Part shown: piece by piece, positions 11,862 through 20,376 of the stretch
How the letters are laid out: each line of letters begins with the position of its first letter
Position numbering within the stretch: the stretch's first letter is position 1
Program-made: the position numbers and the translations under genes
The notes under the pieces: generated by a model
The model's database searches: none
Seen by the model: the letters and a program-made list of their open reading frames with translations, nothing else
What the model was told of the DNA's origin: nothing
DNA from: an uncultured Microbacterium sp.
Lineage (GTDB): Bacteria; Actinomycetota; Actinomycetes; Actinomycetales; Microbacteriaceae
DNA: 44,213 bases
Reading direction: 5' to 3'
Assembly: GCF_913776565.1 (NCBI RefSeq)
Contig: NZ_CAJYPF010000164.1
Span: 1-44,213 of the forward strand

Positions 11862-12508
11862 CGGGCGACCTTCCACTTCTTCTCGGCGGCGTTCTGCAAG
11901 GCGGCCAGCAGCAGCACGAGGATGACGAACACGACCATCACGAGCAGGATCGTGACGAGCTGGTTCTCGCCGTTCTCGCTCATGGCCGCGCGGATGTTGC
12001 CGAGATTGACCACCGAGAACCCGGCGGCGACCGTGGTGTTCTTGAGCAGGGCGATGAACACGCTCATCATCGGCGGGATGACCGAGCGGGTGGCCTGGGG
12101 CAGCACGACGAGCGACATCACCTGGCCGAAGCCCAGGCCGAGGGCGCGGGCCGCTTCGGCCTGGCCCACCGGGACGGTGTTGATGCCCGCTCGGATGGTC
12201 TCGGCCACGTACGTGGCCGTGTACACGCCGAGGCCGCACACGGCCAGGGGCAGGAAGCTGCCGCGCGGCACGTCGATCAGCAGCGGCACGCAGAACGCGA
12301 AGAAGAACAGCACCAGCGTCAGCGGGGTGTTGCGGATCCAGTTGACGTAGACCGCGCCCACGCCGCGCGCGATCGGGACCGGCGAGACCCGCATGGCCGC
12401 GACGATGAAGCCGAGCACGAGGGCGATGAGTCCGCCGCCCACGAAGAGCACGACGGTCCCCCACAGCGCCTGCGCCCACAGGTCGGGATAGTCGAAGATC
12501 TGATTCAC
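11858..12508 (-). CDS. gluC: Amino-acid (glutamate-type) ABC transporter permease
   Basis: First permease of the importer, 216 residues, with five hydrophobic helices, the NTPLTLVLFFFAF segment common to HisM/GltJ-type permeases, and the EAA loop ETIRAGINTVPVGQAEAARA. It is coupled to gluD by ATGA. It is separated from gluB by 72 nt that include a strong hairpin, so its expression is probably lower than that of the binding protein. Confidence 0.92.
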   Translation of the reverse strand: MNQIFDYPDLWAQALWGTVVLFVGGGLIALVLGFIVAAMRVSPVPIARGVGAVYVNWIRNTPLTLVLFFFAFCVPLLIDVPRGSFLPLAVCGLGVYTATYVAETIRAGINTVPVGQAEAARALGLGFGQVMSLVVLPQATRSVIPPMMSVFIALLKNTTVAAGFSVVNLGNIRAAMSENGENQLVTILLVMVVFVILVLLLAALQNAAEKKWKVAR

Positions 12509-12545
12509 CGGAAGCTTTCCGTTCTTTCGCGTCGTGCTCGGGAGA

Positions 12546-12575
12546 GTGCGGGCGGCGCCGGAGCGCCGCCCGCAC
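12546..12575. terminator. Intra-operon hairpin between gluB and gluC
   Basis: Perfect 13-bp stem, GTGCGGGCGGCGC (12546-12558) with GCGCCGCCCGCAC (12563-12575), tetraloop CGGA, just after the gluB stop. It probably acts as a leaky terminator and 3'-end stabiliser so that the binding protein is made in excess of the permeases. Confidence 0.7.
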
Positions 12576-12580
12576 GGGGA

Positions 12581-13498
12581 TCAGCTGACGGGGTCGACCG
12601 CCGGCTGCTCGCCGGAGACGCCCGAGGCGCCGAGGTTCTTCTCGAAGATGGCCTGCCAGGTCTCGCCGCCGTCGGTGAACATCGTGTTCACGAACTCCTG
12701 GAAGGCGGTGTCGCCCTTGGCGAGGCCGACGCCGTAACGCTCCTCGCTGAAGGGCTCGCCCGCGATCTTGAGGTTGTCGGGATCCTGGGCCGCGTAGCCG
12801 AGGAGGATGGCCTCATCGGTGGTGACGGCATCCACTTCGCCGTTCTTCAGCTTCTCGACGCACTGCGAGTAGGTGTCGAACTCGACGACCTGGGCGGGAG
12901 TCTGCTCGCGGATGCGCTGGATCGGGGTCGACCCGGTCACCGAGCACACCGTGGTCTCGGCCGTCAGCGAATCCTTGCCCGTGATGGTGTCGTTGTCGGC
13001 GGCGACCAGCAGGCCCTGACCCGTCAGGAAGTACGGGCCGGCGAAGGAGATCTGCTCCTTGCGCTTGTCGGTGATGGAGTAGGTGCCGACGTAGTAGTCG
13101 ATGTCGCCGTTGATGAGGGCCTGCTCGCGGTTGGCCGAAGCGATGGCCTTGTACTCGACCTTCGAGGTGTCGGCCGGGTCGTAACCGAGGGATGCCGCGA
13201 TCCAGCGCGCCACGTCGACGTCGAAGCCCTTGCGCTCACCGGTCACGGGGTCGAGGTAACCCAGGCCCGGCTGGTCTTCCTTGACGCCGACGACGACCTT
13301 GCCCGCCGACTGGATCTTGTCGAACGTGGGGCTGTTCTCGATCGTGACGTCGGTCGCGACCGCGCCGTAGACGGGAGCGTCGCCGCTGCCGCCCTCGGAG
13401 CCGCCCTCGGCGCCGGGGGTGCCGCTGTTGCAGGCCGTCAGGGCCAGCAGGCCGGCGGCGATGATGCTCGCGCCGGCGAGAAAACGTGTCTTACGCAT
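12581..13498 (-). CDS. gluB: Glutamate-type ABC transporter substrate-binding lipoprotein
   Basis: Extracytoplasmic solute-binding protein of family 3 (SBP_bac_3), 305 residues. The signal peptide MRKTRFLAGASIIAAGLL ends in the lipobox LTAC, so Cys23 is lipidated. A Gly/Ser-rich linker follows, and the mature domain has VVVGVKEDQPGLGYLDPVTG, GFDVDVARWIA and DYYVGTYSITDKRKEQISFAGPY split over residues 60-150, typical for polar amino-acid binders. AAGGAG lies before the ATG. The gluA-gluB gap is 128 nt. Confidence 0.95.
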   Translation of the reverse strand: MRKTRFLAGASIIAAGLLALTACNSGTPGAEGGSEGGSGDAPVYGAVATDVTIENSPTFDKIQSAGKVVVGVKEDQPGLGYLDPVTGERKGFDVDVARWIAASLGYDPADTSKVEYKAIASANREQALINGDIDYYVGTYSITDKRKEQISFAGPYFLTGQGLLVAADNDTITGKDSLTAETTVCSVTGSTPIQRIREQTPAQVVEFDTYSQCVEKLKNGEVDAVTTDEAILLGYAAQDPDNLKIAGEPFSEERYGVGLAKGDTAFQEFVNTMFTDGGETWQAIFEKNLGASGVSGEQPAVDPVS

Positions 13499-13626
13499 GT
13501 GATGTCTCCTTGGTTACGTGTGCTGTGCGGATGGATGAGTCGTCGGGACGGCGCGCAAGATCGACCGGGGGGAACGGTGGATGAGCGGTCGGCGGAGAAC
13601 CTCCTCGTTCGGCGCCGTCGGGCAGG

Positions 13627-14388
13627 TCAGTGCGTGATGAGCTTCGAGAGGAAGTCCTTCGCGCGGTCGGATTCCGGACGGGTGAAGAAGTCCTCGGGCG
13701 CAGCCTGCTCGACGATCTGCCCGTCGGCCATGAACACCACGCGGTTGGCCGCCTTGCGGGCGAAGCCCATCTCGTGCGTGACGACGATCATCGTCATGCC
13801 GTCCTTGGCGAGGCCGATCATCACGTCGAGCACCTCGTTGATCATCTCGGGGTCGAGAGCCGACGTCGGCTCGTCGAACAGCATGACCTTGGGCTTCATG
13901 GCGAGGGCGCGGGCGATCGCGACGCGCTGCTGCTGCCCGCCCGAGAGCTGGGCGGGGAGCTTGTCGGCCTGGTGCCCCACTCCCACGCGCTCGAGAAGGG
14001 CGCGCGCCTCCTTCTCGGCATCCGCCTTCTTCATCTTGCGAACCTTGATCGGGCCGAGCGTGACGTTCTCGAGGATCGTCAGGTGCGCGAACAGGTTGAA
14101 CGACTGGAACACCATGCCGACGTCGGCACGCAGCTCGGCCAGGCCCTTCCCCTCTTTGGGAAGCTCCTTGCCGTCGATCGTGATCGAGCCGCTCGTGATG
14201 GTCTCGAGACGGTTGATGGTGCGGCACAGGGTCGACTTGCCCGACCCCGAAGGACCGATCACGACGACCACCTCACCGCGGTCGACGGTGAGATCGATGT
14301 CTTTCAGCGCCTGGAACTGCCCGTAGTGCTTCTGCACATCGGAGACGACGACCAGGGGCTCGGAGAGCGTCGGAGGAACGGATGACAT
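13627..14388 (-). CDS. gluA: Glutamate-type ABC transporter ATP-binding protein
   Basis: ATPase of the importer, 253 residues. It has Walker [10 protein letters not shown] near residue 43, Q-loop [12 protein letters not shown], signature LSGGQQQR, Walker [14 protein letters not shown] and the H-loop VTHEMGFAR. The sequence closely fits the GlnQ/GluA group. The ATG at 14388 is 6 nt after a TAGGGT -10 hexamer, so it is probably translated from a leaderless mRNA. It is the promoter-proximal gene of gluABCD. Confidence 0.96.
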   Translation of the reverse strand: MSSVPPTLSEPLVVVSDVQKHYGQFQALKDIDLTVDRGEVVVVIGPSGSGKSTLCRTINRLETITSGSITIDGKELPKEGKGLAELRADVGMVFQSFNLFAHLTILENVTLGPIKVRKMKKADAEKEARALLERVGVGHQADKLPAQLSGGQQQRVAIARALAMKPKVMLFDEPTSALDPEMINEVLDVMIGLAKDGMTMIVVTHEMGFARKAANRVVFMADGQIVEQAAPEDFFTRPESDRAKDFLSKLITH

Positions 14389-14394
14389 GGCTTC

Positions 14395-14400
14395 ACCCTA
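14395..14400 (-). promoter_or_regulatory. -10 box for gluABCD (leaderless)
   Basis: TAGGGT on the minus strand ends 6 nt before the gluA ATG, placing the predicted start site at the A of the codon. Confidence 0.5.
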
Positions 14401-14463
14401 TGAGGGTGGCCGCCGTGCGACCACATTCCCGCGCAGGCCTTAACCGTTCTGTAACAGCCGCCC

Positions 14464-15261
14464 TCAGCCGGCGCGCTGCGCGAAAGCCGTCTCGTACAGG
14501 CACACGCTCGCGGCGGTGGCGAGGTTGAGGGACTCGGCGCGGCCGTAGATCGGCAAGCGCAGAGCCAGGTCGGCGTGCGCCAGCGCGGCCTCGTCGAGAC
14601 CGCGCGCCTCGTTGCCGAACAACCACGCCGTGGGCTGGGCCAGAAGATCGCGGGATGCCAGGAAGTCCGCCCCGTCGACGTCGGCGGCGACCACGCGCAG
14701 GCCCGCCTCGTGCACCCGCTCGACGACGTCGGCCAGGTCGAGATCGACCGCCACCGGGACGTGGAACAGCGACCCGGTCGTGGAACGCACCACCTTGGGG
14801 TTGTAGGGGTCGACCGTGCGCCCCGTCAGGATCACGGCGTCGGCACCCGCGGCGTCGGCGGCGCGGATGATCGTGCCGAGATTGCCGGGATCGCGCACCT
14901 CTTCGCAGATGGCGATCAGCCGCGGCCCGCCGGACAGGATGTCCCTCAGGGCCGTGAGGGCCTGCCGGGCCACCGCGACGATCCCCTGCGGTGTGACGGT
15001 GTCGGCCATGGCATCCAGGACCGCCTCGGTCGTGAACTGCAGGTCGACGCCCGCTCGCTCGGCGGCGTCGCGCACGTCGGTGTGCTTCTCCATCGCGGTC
15101 GGCGTGGCGTACACCTCGAGGACCGTCTCGGGCGCCCACTCCAGCGCCTCTCGGGCGGCCTGCGGACCCTCGAGCAGGAACAGACCGGTCTCTTGCCGGG
15201 CGGCGCGCCGGCTGAGCTTGGCCACGGCGCGTACCCGCGGCGAACGGGGGTTCTCCAGCAC
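14464..15261 (-). CDS. SpoU/TrmH-family RNA 2'-O-methyltransferase
   Basis: Predicted SAM-dependent SPOUT methyltransferase for ribose 2'-O in rRNA or tRNA, 265 residues. An N-terminal substrate-binding domain (about 1-100, LFLLEGPQAAREAL) is followed by the knotted domain with VRDPGNLGTIIRAADAAGAD, LFGNEARGLDE and the terminal RAESLNLATAASVCLYE. It corresponds in position to the tsnR/spoU gene downstream of rplT in other actinobacteria. I choose GTG at 15261, because TACACT ends exactly 6 nt before it and the frame upstream has no homology-like sequence. The target nucleotide cannot be told. Confidence 0.92.
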   Translation of the reverse strand: MLENPRSPRVRAVAKLSRRAARQETGLFLLEGPQAAREALEWAPETVLEVYATPTAMEKHTDVRDAAERAGVDLQFTTEAVLDAMADTVTPQGIVAVARQALTALRDILSGGPRLIAICEEVRDPGNLGTIIRAADAAGADAVILTGRTVDPYNPKVVRSTTGSLFHVPVAVDLDLADVVERVHEAGLRVVAADVDGADFLASRDLLAQPTAWLFGNEARGLDEAALAHADLALRLPIYGRAESLNLATAASVCLYETAFAQRAG

Positions 15262-15267
15262 GGTCCG

Positions 15268-15273
15268 AGTGTA
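15268..15273 (-). promoter_or_regulatory. -10 box for the SpoU methyltransferase (leaderless)
   Basis: TACACT on the minus strand ends 6 nt before the GTG start; it lies just past the rplT terminator hairpin. Confidence 0.45.
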
Positions 15274-15315
15274 TGACGGCGCGGGAATGAAACCCGGCAG
15301 GCCGCGCGCGAATGA

Positions 15316-15351
15316 CGGAACGGGCGCCCTCCGAGGAGGACGCCCGTTCCG
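15316..15351. terminator. Terminator of infC-rpmI-rplT
   Basis: Stem CGGAACGGGCG (15316-15326) with CGCCCGTTCCG (15341-15351), one internal c/a mismatch, then CCTC/GAGG and a CGAG loop. It begins 14 nt after the rplT stop on the minus strand. Confidence 0.8.
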
Positions 15352-15365
15352 GGAGAAGTCGCGAC

Positions 15366-15749
15366 TTACGCGGACTTCGGAGCGTTGACGTCGCTGGGCA
15401 GGGCCGCCTTGGCGGTCTGCACGAGCGAGGCGAACACGGCCGGCTCGTTCACGGCGAGCTCGGCGAGCATGCGGCGGTCGACCTGCACGCCCGCGAGGCC
15501 GAGGCCCTGGATGAAGCGGTTGTACGTGAGGCCGTTCTGGCGCGACGCAGCGTTGATGCGCTGGATCCACAGACGACGGAAGTCGCCCTTGCGCTTGCGA
15601 CGGTCGCGGTAGGCGTAGACCAGGGAGTGGGTGACCTGCTCCTTGGCCTTGCGGTACAGACGCGAACGCTGTCCGCGGTAACCGGAGGCGCGCTCGAGGA
15701 TGACGCGACGCTTCTTGTGGGCGTTTACCGCCCGCTTGACTCTAGCCAT
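15366..15749 (-). CDS. rplT: 50S ribosomal protein L20
   Basis: Early 50S assembly protein that binds 23S rRNA, 127 residues. It begins [18 protein letters not shown], with the highly basic N-terminal extension and the globular part [20 protein letters not shown]. It is last in the infC-rpmI-rplT operon, 29 nt after rpmI. L20-mediated autoregulation is known in other phyla; I saw no clear L20 mimic here. Confidence 0.98.
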   Translation of the reverse strand: MARVKRAVNAHKKRRVILERASGYRGQRSRLYRKAKEQVTHSLVYAYRDRRKRKGDFRRLWIQRINAASRQNGLTYNRFIQGLGLAGVQVDRRMLAELAVNEPAVFASLVQTAKAALPSDVNAPKSA

Positions 15750-15778
15750 TTCTGTTTCTTCCTAACGTGCGTCGGCGC

Positions 15779-15973
15779 TCAGAGACCGAGGAGCTTCTTG
15801 GCGACCTTCGAGTCGCCCTTGGCCAGGACCTGCTCCTGGTTCAGGCGACGGGTGCGCTTCGAGGCCTTGCCTTCGAGGTTGTGGCGCATACCGGCCTGCT
15901 GCTTCATGAGCTTGCCGCTACCGGTCAGCTTGAAGCGCTTCTTGGCACCCGAGTGGGTCTTCTGCTTCGGCAT
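15779..15973 (-). CDS. rpmI: 50S ribosomal protein L35
   Basis: Small basic 64-residue protein, [20 protein letters not shown] at the N-terminus, standard for L35. AGGAAGACAG provides the ribosome-binding site before the ATG at 15973. It lies 47 nt after infC. Confidence 0.98.
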   Translation of the reverse strand: MPKQKTHSGAKKRFKLTGSGKLMKQQAGMRHNLEGKASKRTRRLNQEQVLAKGDSKVAKKLLGL

Positions 15974-16020
15974 CTGTCTTCCTTCGTTGGTGTTCCCGGC
16001 GGAGCGGGAGTCTGGGGGCT

Positions 16021-16647
16021 TTACTCGGCGGGGGCCGAGGTGGGCTTTTCTTCCGGGGCCGCCTCGCCACGAGCGGCGTTACGCGCCGCCTCGCGGTTCG
16101 CCGCGCGCTGCGCGTTCTGCTCGGTCTTGACCTCGGACTTGTTCTTGTGAGGAGCGACCACCATCACCATGTTGCGGCCGTCGATCGTGGGGTTCGACTC
16201 GACGGTTCCGAACTCGGCGACGTCTTCGGCGAACTTGCGGAGCAGGCGCACACCCTGCTCGGGACGCGACTGCTCACGGCCGCGGAACAGGATCATGGCC
16301 TTGACCTTGTCACCCGCCTGCAGGAAGCCCTCGGCGCGCTTGAGCTTGGTGATGTAGTCGTGGGCTTCGATCTTCAGACGGAACCGGACCTCTTTGAGGA
16401 CGGTGTTCGCCTGGTTACGACGCGTCTCTTTGGCCTTCTGAGCGGCCTCGTACTTGAACTTGCCGTAATCCATGATCTTGACCACGGGCGGCTTCGAGCT
16501 CGGCGCAACCTCGACCAGGTCGAGGTCCGCTTCCTGGGCCAGGCGCAGCGCAGCTTCGATTCGGACGATGCCGACCTGCTCGCCGTTGGGTCCGACGAGA
16601 CGGACCTCCGGGACTCGGATGCGCTCGTTGGTGCGGGGATCGCTGAT
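16021..16647 (-). CDS. infC: Translation initiation factor IF-3, ATC start codon
   Basis: Binds the 30S subunit, checks start codons and prevents premature 50S joining. The 208-residue product starts (M)[19 protein letters not shown], with [19 protein letters not shown] and [13 protein letters not shown] later; a charged, Ala/Glu-rich tail (residues 175-208) extends past the core. No ATG, GTG or TTG lies in frame near the conserved N-terminus. ATC at 16647 is preceded by AAGAGGAGT with 5 nt spacing, so I take ATC as the start. Atypical AUU/AUC starts allow IF3 to repress its own translation. The leader contains a perfect complement of this ribosome-binding site. Confidence 0.95.
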   Translation of the reverse strand: MSDPRTNERIRVPEVRLVGPNGEQVGIVRIEAALRLAQEADLDLVEVAPSSKPPVVKIMDYGKFKYEAAQKAKETRRNQANTVLKEVRFRLKIEAHDYITKLKRAEGFLQAGDKVKAMILFRGREQSRPEQGVRLLRKFAEDVAEFGTVESNPTIDGRNMVMVVAPHKNKSEVKTEQNAQRAANREAARNAARGEAAPEEKPTSAPAE

Positions 16648-16652
16648 GCGGA

Positions 16653-16713
16653 ACTCCTCTTGTGTGCGGGTGGTGGCCGCCGCGATCCGATCGGACCACG
16701 GGCGAAGAGGAGT
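16653..16713 (-). promoter_or_regulatory. infC leader: SD-masking inverted repeat
   Basis: In the minus-strand mRNA, ACTCCTCTT (16713-16705) is perfectly complementary over 9 nt to AAGAGGAGT (16661-16653), which is the infC ribosome-binding site. The intervening 43 nt can fold further (GTGG/CCAC and the CCGATCGG palindrome). Pairing would hide the site and repress IF3 synthesis. The function is inferred from structure. Confidence 0.45.
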
Positions 16714-16845
16714 ACACACGCCACCCGGCACGGTGCTGTCAGCACCGGCTTCTGCACCCTGGCAACCCCGTACGACACGGAGCGGAGTGCGGGAACCCGG
16801 TAGCCTGGAACGGCAAGCGCGGGTGGGATGTGATCCTCTTTCGTA

Positions 16846-16862
16846 CGGAGTGAATCACTCCG
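16846..16862. repeat. 17-bp palindrome at the start of the infC transcript
   Basis: CGGAGTGAATCACTCCG has perfect 8-bp arms around a central A. It begins about 5 nt after the predicted infC start site on the minus strand and upstream of the plus-strand promoter. It is either an operator or a 5'-terminal RNA hairpin. Confidence 0.5.
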
Positions 16863-16872
16863 AAGCCCGCCA

Positions 16873-16879
16873 TAGTCTA
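16873..16879. promoter_or_regulatory. Overlapping divergent -10 elements (infC / DUF1844 gene)
   Basis: TAGTCT reads rightwards at 16873-16878 and TAGACT leftwards at 16879-16874: one near-palindromic heptamer supplies -10 boxes to both strands. The two promoters could hardly be occupied at the same time. Confidence 0.45.
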
Positions 16880-16893
16880 GCAGAGAGATTCAC

Positions 16894-17319
16894 GTGGACA
16901 CGATCCCCTCCGACCAGCCCGCCGACGACCACGCCCCGCACCGTCACGGAGCAGAAGACGAACGCCTCGCCCGCTGGGAGGAGCAGGAGCGCGCCTCCGC
17001 CTCGGCCACCCGCGACATCGCCGACGTCCCCGCCGTCGAGGTCATCACCACAGCCGCCGTCCATCTGATGAGTGCCGCCGCCGTCAAGACGGGTCTGGCC
17101 GACAACCCGGCCGAACAGCTCGACCTCGACGAGGCGCGCAAGCTCATCAACTCCCTCGCGGGGCTCATCACCGCCGGCGCCCCCGAGATCAGCGACATGC
17201 ACGCTCGCTCCCTGCGCGACGGACTGCGCTCGCTTCAGCTCGCGTTCCGCGAGGCCTCTGTCATCCCCGATCCGATCGGCAAGGGCCCGGGCGAGAAGTG
17301 GACGGGTCCCGTCACCTGA
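16894..17319 (+). CDS. DUF1844 domain-containing protein
   Basis: Cytoplasmic protein of 141 residues with an acidic, His-containing N-terminus (residues 1-35) and the DUF1844 core: DVPAVEVITTAAVHLMSAAAV, then DEARKLINSLAGLITAGA. The family is widespread in actinobacteria and its biochemical role is unknown. GTG at 16894 follows a TAGTCT -10 by 15 nt, with a weak AGAGAGA. It is divergent from infC, and this gene pair is common in the group. It ends at a long hairpin shared with the SseB gene. Confidence 0.88.
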   Translation: MDTIPSDQPADDHAPHRHGAEDERLARWEEQERASASATRDIADVPAVEVITTAAVHLMSAAAVKTGLADNPAEQLDLDEARKLINSLAGLITAGAPEISDMHARSLRDGLRSLQLAFREASVIPDPIGKGPGEKWTGPVT

Positions 17320-17390
17320 GTCTGTCGTTCCGGGGTACCGGGCCCGGGACAGCTCCCCCGCGACAACCGCGGGCATCACGTGTCATGAGG

Positions 17391-17455
17391 ACAGGGGATG
17401 CCGCGAGAACAGGCAGATCACGCGCAGATCGGCCTGTTGCCGTGGCATCCCCTGT
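17391..17455. terminator. Two-tier hairpin between convergent DUF1844 and SseB genes
   Basis: Outer stem ACAGGGGATGCC (17391-17402) with GGCATCCCCTGT (17444-17455), 12 bp perfect. An inner AACAGGC/GCCTGTT stem of 7 bp sits inside it. It contains an inverted pair of the GGATGCC motif that recurs across the window. Confidence 0.7.
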
Positions 17456-17480
17456 TCTGATGGCCTCGAACGAGCGGCGG

Positions 17481-18341
17481 TCAGGCGTCGGCGCTGCGGT
17501 GCAGCTTGACCGTCAGGGAGTCGACGAGCACCGCGATGCGGTCGTCGGCGGCCCAGCGGCGCGCGATGCGGGCGAGCACGGCATCCAGTTCCTCCTGCCC
17601 CAGACCCGACATCAGCTGCAGGTGCACGACCAGCTCGGGACCGCGCAGCCGTCCGGTGGGGTCGCCGGGCTCGACGGCGAGGTCCAGCACGGCCAGCTCG
17701 CCCGAGATGCTCTGCTGCAGGCCGGTGAAGATCGTCGGCGAGATGTGGGCGGGTTCCCAGGGCTCGCCCTGCGCGATGGCCCACACGGCGGGACGACGGA
17801 TGACGAACTCGGTCTCGGAGGCCGGATCGATCACGATGAGCTCGGTGTCTTCGGACGCCGCGGCGAGGGCCGTGCGTCGACCATCCGCGGGGACCGGGCG
17901 GGCCGTGGCATCCCATGCCTGCATCGCCGTGACCGAGGTGAAGACGGGCAGCACCTTGCGGCCGTCGGGAGCCGCGACGGTGACGATGGACAGCTCCTGC
18001 GTCTTGTCGACCTCGAGGCCGTGCGCGCCGACGCCGTGGTCGCCCTTCTCGGCGACGAGCGGGATCAGCAGCCGGGCTTCACGGTAGGCGTCGATCACCG
18101 CGCGCGCGTCGGCGTCCCCCGCACGGAACGCGACGAGAGCGGCGAGCAGGGCCGGGTCGGCGGAACCGTCGTCGCCCGCGTGCCGGTTCGACTCGAAGCG
18201 GCGCCCCTCCCAGGGCACGCCGGCCGAATCCGCGCCCACGCCGTGGTGCGCCGCGTCACGCGCATCGCGGGCGTGGTGCGCCGCGTCGTCCCGCGCCCCG
18301 CCGAGCGACCCCTGCGGATCGCCGTCAGTGTCCGGCGACAT
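17481..18341 (-). CDS. SseB-like protein
   Basis: 286-residue cytoplasmic protein with an SseB N-terminal-type domain (about 65-190: [48 protein letters not shown]) and a C-terminal domain with [16 protein letters not shown]. SseB-type proteins are of uncertain function. The first 55 residues are low-complexity with His-Ala-Arg-Asp repeats, coded by a 16-bp direct repeat (18242-18257, 18272-18287), so the true start could be internal. The ATG at 18341 overlaps priA by 17 nt, which supports co-transcription with the his genes. Confidence 0.85.
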   Translation of the reverse strand: MSPDTDGDPQGSLGGARDDAAHHARDARDAAHHGVGADSAGVPWEGRRFESNRHAGDDGSADPALLAALVAFRAGDADARAVIDAYREARLLIPLVAEKGDHGVGAHGLEVDKTQELSIVTVAAPDGRKVLPVFTSVTAMQAWDATARPVPADGRRTALAAASEDTELIVIDPASETEFVIRRPAVWAIAQGEPWEPAHISPTIFTGLQQSISGELAVLDLAVEPGDPTGRLRGPELVVHLQLMSGLGQEELDAVLARIARRWAADDRIAVLVDSLTVKLHRSADA

Positions 18342-19071
18342 CCAGTGCCTCGGCGAGCGTGAACTGGCCCGCGTAGAGGGCCTTGCCCACGATCGCCCCC
18401 TCGACGCCGAGGGGCACGAGCTCGCGCAGAGCCGCGATGTCGTCGAGGTTCGACACGCCTCCCGACGCGACGATCGGCTTGGGGGTGCGCTGCGTCATCT
18501 CGCGCAGCAGTTCGATGTTGGGACCGCGCAGCGTGCCGTCCTTGGTGACGTCGGTCACGACGTACCGGCTGCACCCCGCGTCCTCGAGGCGCTCCAGCAC
18601 CGTCCACAGGTCGCCGCCGTCGCGGGTCCATCCGCGTGCCGCGAGGGTCGTTCCGCGCACGTCCAGGCCGACGGCGATCGCCTCGCCGTAACGGTTGATG
18701 ACGTCGGCGGCCCACTCCGGGTTCTCGAGAGCGGCGGTGCCCAGGTTGATGCGGCTCGCACCGCTCTCGAGCGCGGCCTCGAGCGAACGGTCGTCGCGGA
18801 TCCCGCCCGACAGCTCGACCTGCACGCCTTTGACCTGCTTGATGACCTTGCGCATGACGCCCGCGTTGCTCCCGCGTCCGAAGGCCGCGTCGAGATCCAC
18901 CAGGTGGATCCACTGCGCGCCCTGCCGGGCGAAGTCGGCGGCGGCATCGACCGGGTCGCCGTAACTGGTCTCGGTGCCGGCCTCGCCCTGGGTCAGACGG
19001 ACGGCCTTGCCGTCGGCGACGTCGACCGCGGGAAGCAGCACCAGTTCGGGCGTGGACGCGAAATCGTTCAT
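18325..19071 (-). CDS. priA: Phosphoribosyl isomerase (HisA, possibly bifunctional PriA)
   Basis: TIM-barrel isomerase converting ProFAR to PRFAR in histidine synthesis. In most actinobacteria the same enzyme also does the TrpF step; here that is by family inference. The 248-residue protein has [15 protein letters not shown] with the N-terminal catalytic Asp, [26 protein letters not shown] with the second Asp, and [14 protein letters not shown] at 19071 is preceded by GAGGAG with good spacing. Genes run hisC-hisB-hisH-priA in one direction. Confidence 0.95.
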   Translation of the reverse strand: MNDFASTPELVLLPAVDVADGKAVRLTQGEAGTETSYGDPVDAAADFARQGAQWIHLVDLDAAFGRGSNAGVMRKVIKQVKGVQVELSGGIRDDRSLEAALESGASRINLGTAALENPEWAADVINRYGEAIAVGLDVRGTTLAARGWTRDGGDLWTVLERLEDAGCSRYVVTDVTKDGTLRGPNIELLREMTQRTPKPIVASGGVSNLDDIAALRELVPLGVEGAIVGKALYAGQFTLAEALDVAGH

Positions 19072-19117
19072 GGCTCCTCGCACCCCTCGGCGCATCTCGC
19101 CGAGCCGGGGCACGAGG

Positions 19118-19765
19118 TCACACAGTAGTCGCGCGCAGCCCGTCGATCCAATTGGACAACAGCCGGATGCCGGCTTCGCCCGACTTCTCGGGATGGAACT
19201 GCGTGGCCGCGAGGGGACCGTTCTCGACGGCGGCGATGAACGGAGCGCCGTACGTGCACCACGTCACCGCCGGCTGCGGGAACGGCGGCGTGACCTCGAG
19301 CGACCAGTCCTGTGCGGCGTAGGAGTGCACGAAGTAGAAGCGTTCGTCCTCGATGCCCTCGAACAGGCGGGAGCCCTCGCCGACGTCGACGGTGTTCCAC
19401 CCCATGTGCGGCAGCACCGGGGCCTGCAGCTCAGCGACGGTACCGGGCCACTCCCCCAGTCCCTCGGTGTCGGTACCGCGTTCGATACCGCGGTCGAACA
19501 TGACCTGCATGCCCACGCAGATGCCGAGCACCGGACGGCCGCCCGCGAGTCGGCGGTCGACGATCTCGCCTCCGCGGCTCGACGCGAGGGCGCCCATCAC
19601 CGCGCTGAACGCGCCGACTCCCGGCACGAGCAGACCGTCGGCGTCGAGGAGCAGTGAACGATCCGAGGTCAGGCGCGCGTCGGCCCCCGCCTCGACGAGA
19701 GCCTTGACCGCGGAGTGGACGTTGCCCGACCCGTAGTCCAGAACCGCGACGACGGGCTTGCTCAC
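19118..19765 (-). CDS. hisH: Imidazole glycerol phosphate synthase, glutaminase subunit
   Basis: Class I glutamine amidotransferase that feeds ammonia to HisF, 215 residues. Conserved pieces are [29 protein letters not shown] with the nucleophilic Cys near residue 83, and [13 protein letters not shown] with the catalytic His and Glu. The GTG start at 19765 overlaps the hisB stop as GTGA. hisF is not in the window. Confidence 0.97.
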   Translation of the reverse strand: MSKPVVAVLDYGSGNVHSAVKALVEAGADARLTSDRSLLLDADGLLVPGVGAFSAVMGALASSRGGEIVDRRLAGGRPVLGICVGMQVMFDRGIERGTDTEGLGEWPGTVAELQAPVLPHMGWNTVDVGEGSRLFEGIEDERFYFVHSYAAQDWSLEVTPPFPQPAVTWCTYGAPFIAAVENGPLAATQFHPEKSGEAGIRLLSNWIDGLRATTV

Positions 19766-20376
19766 AGGGCTCCCTTGGTGCTCGGGATGCCGTCGACCAG
19801 CGGATCGAGGGCCTTGGCCTGCCGGAAAGCCCGGGCGAGCGCCTTGTACTCGGCCTCGGCGATGTGGTGGGGATCACGCCCACCGACCACCCGTACGTGC
19901 ACCGTGAGACCGGCGTGGATCGAGATGGCCTCGAACGAGTGACGTACGAGCGAGCCCGTGAAGTGGCCGCCGATGAGGTGGTGCTCGAAGCCCGCCGGCT
20001 CGCCCGTGTGCACGAGGTACGGACGACCGCTGATGTCGACGACGGCCTGCGCGAGGGCCTCGTCGAGGGGGACGAGCGCGTCACCGTACCGCGCGATGCC
20101 GGACTTGTCGCCCAGGGCCTGGCGGATCGCCTGTCCGAGCACGATCGAGGTGTCCTCGACGGTGTGGTGCGCATCGATGTGCGTGTCACCCGTCGCGCGC
20201 ACGCGAAGGTCGGTCAGCGAGTGCTTGGCGAACGCCGTGAGCATGTGGTCGAAGAAGGGCACGCTCGTGGAGATCTCGCTCGCGCCGCGCCCGTCGAGGT
20301 CGAGCTCGAGTTCGACGCGCGACTCGCTCGTCTCACGCGTGATCGAGGCGGTGCGGGGAGTGGCGGGGCCGGTCAT
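19762..20376 (-). CDS. hisB: Imidazoleglycerol-phosphate dehydratase
   Basis: Mn-dependent dehydratase, 204 residues, monofunctional as usual outside enterobacteria. Metal-binding motifs are [42 protein letters not shown] and [20 protein letters not shown] at 20376 overlaps the hisC stop as ATGA. Confidence 0.97.
   Translation of the reverse strand: MTGPATPRTASITRETSESRVELELDLDGRGASEISTSVPFFDHMLTAFAKHSLTDLRVRATGDTHIDAHHTVEDTSIVLGQAIRQALGDKSGIARYGDALVPLDEALAQAVVDISGRPYLVHTGEPAGFEHHLIGGHFTGSLVRHSFEAISIHAGLTVHVRVVGGRDPHHIAEAEYKALARAFRQAKALDPLVDGIPSTKGAL

Noticed and set aside
18242-18287. Direct repeat of 16 bp as a CRISPR or mobile-element trace.
   Set aside because: Only two copies, 30 bp apart, inside the coding frame of the SseB-like protein.
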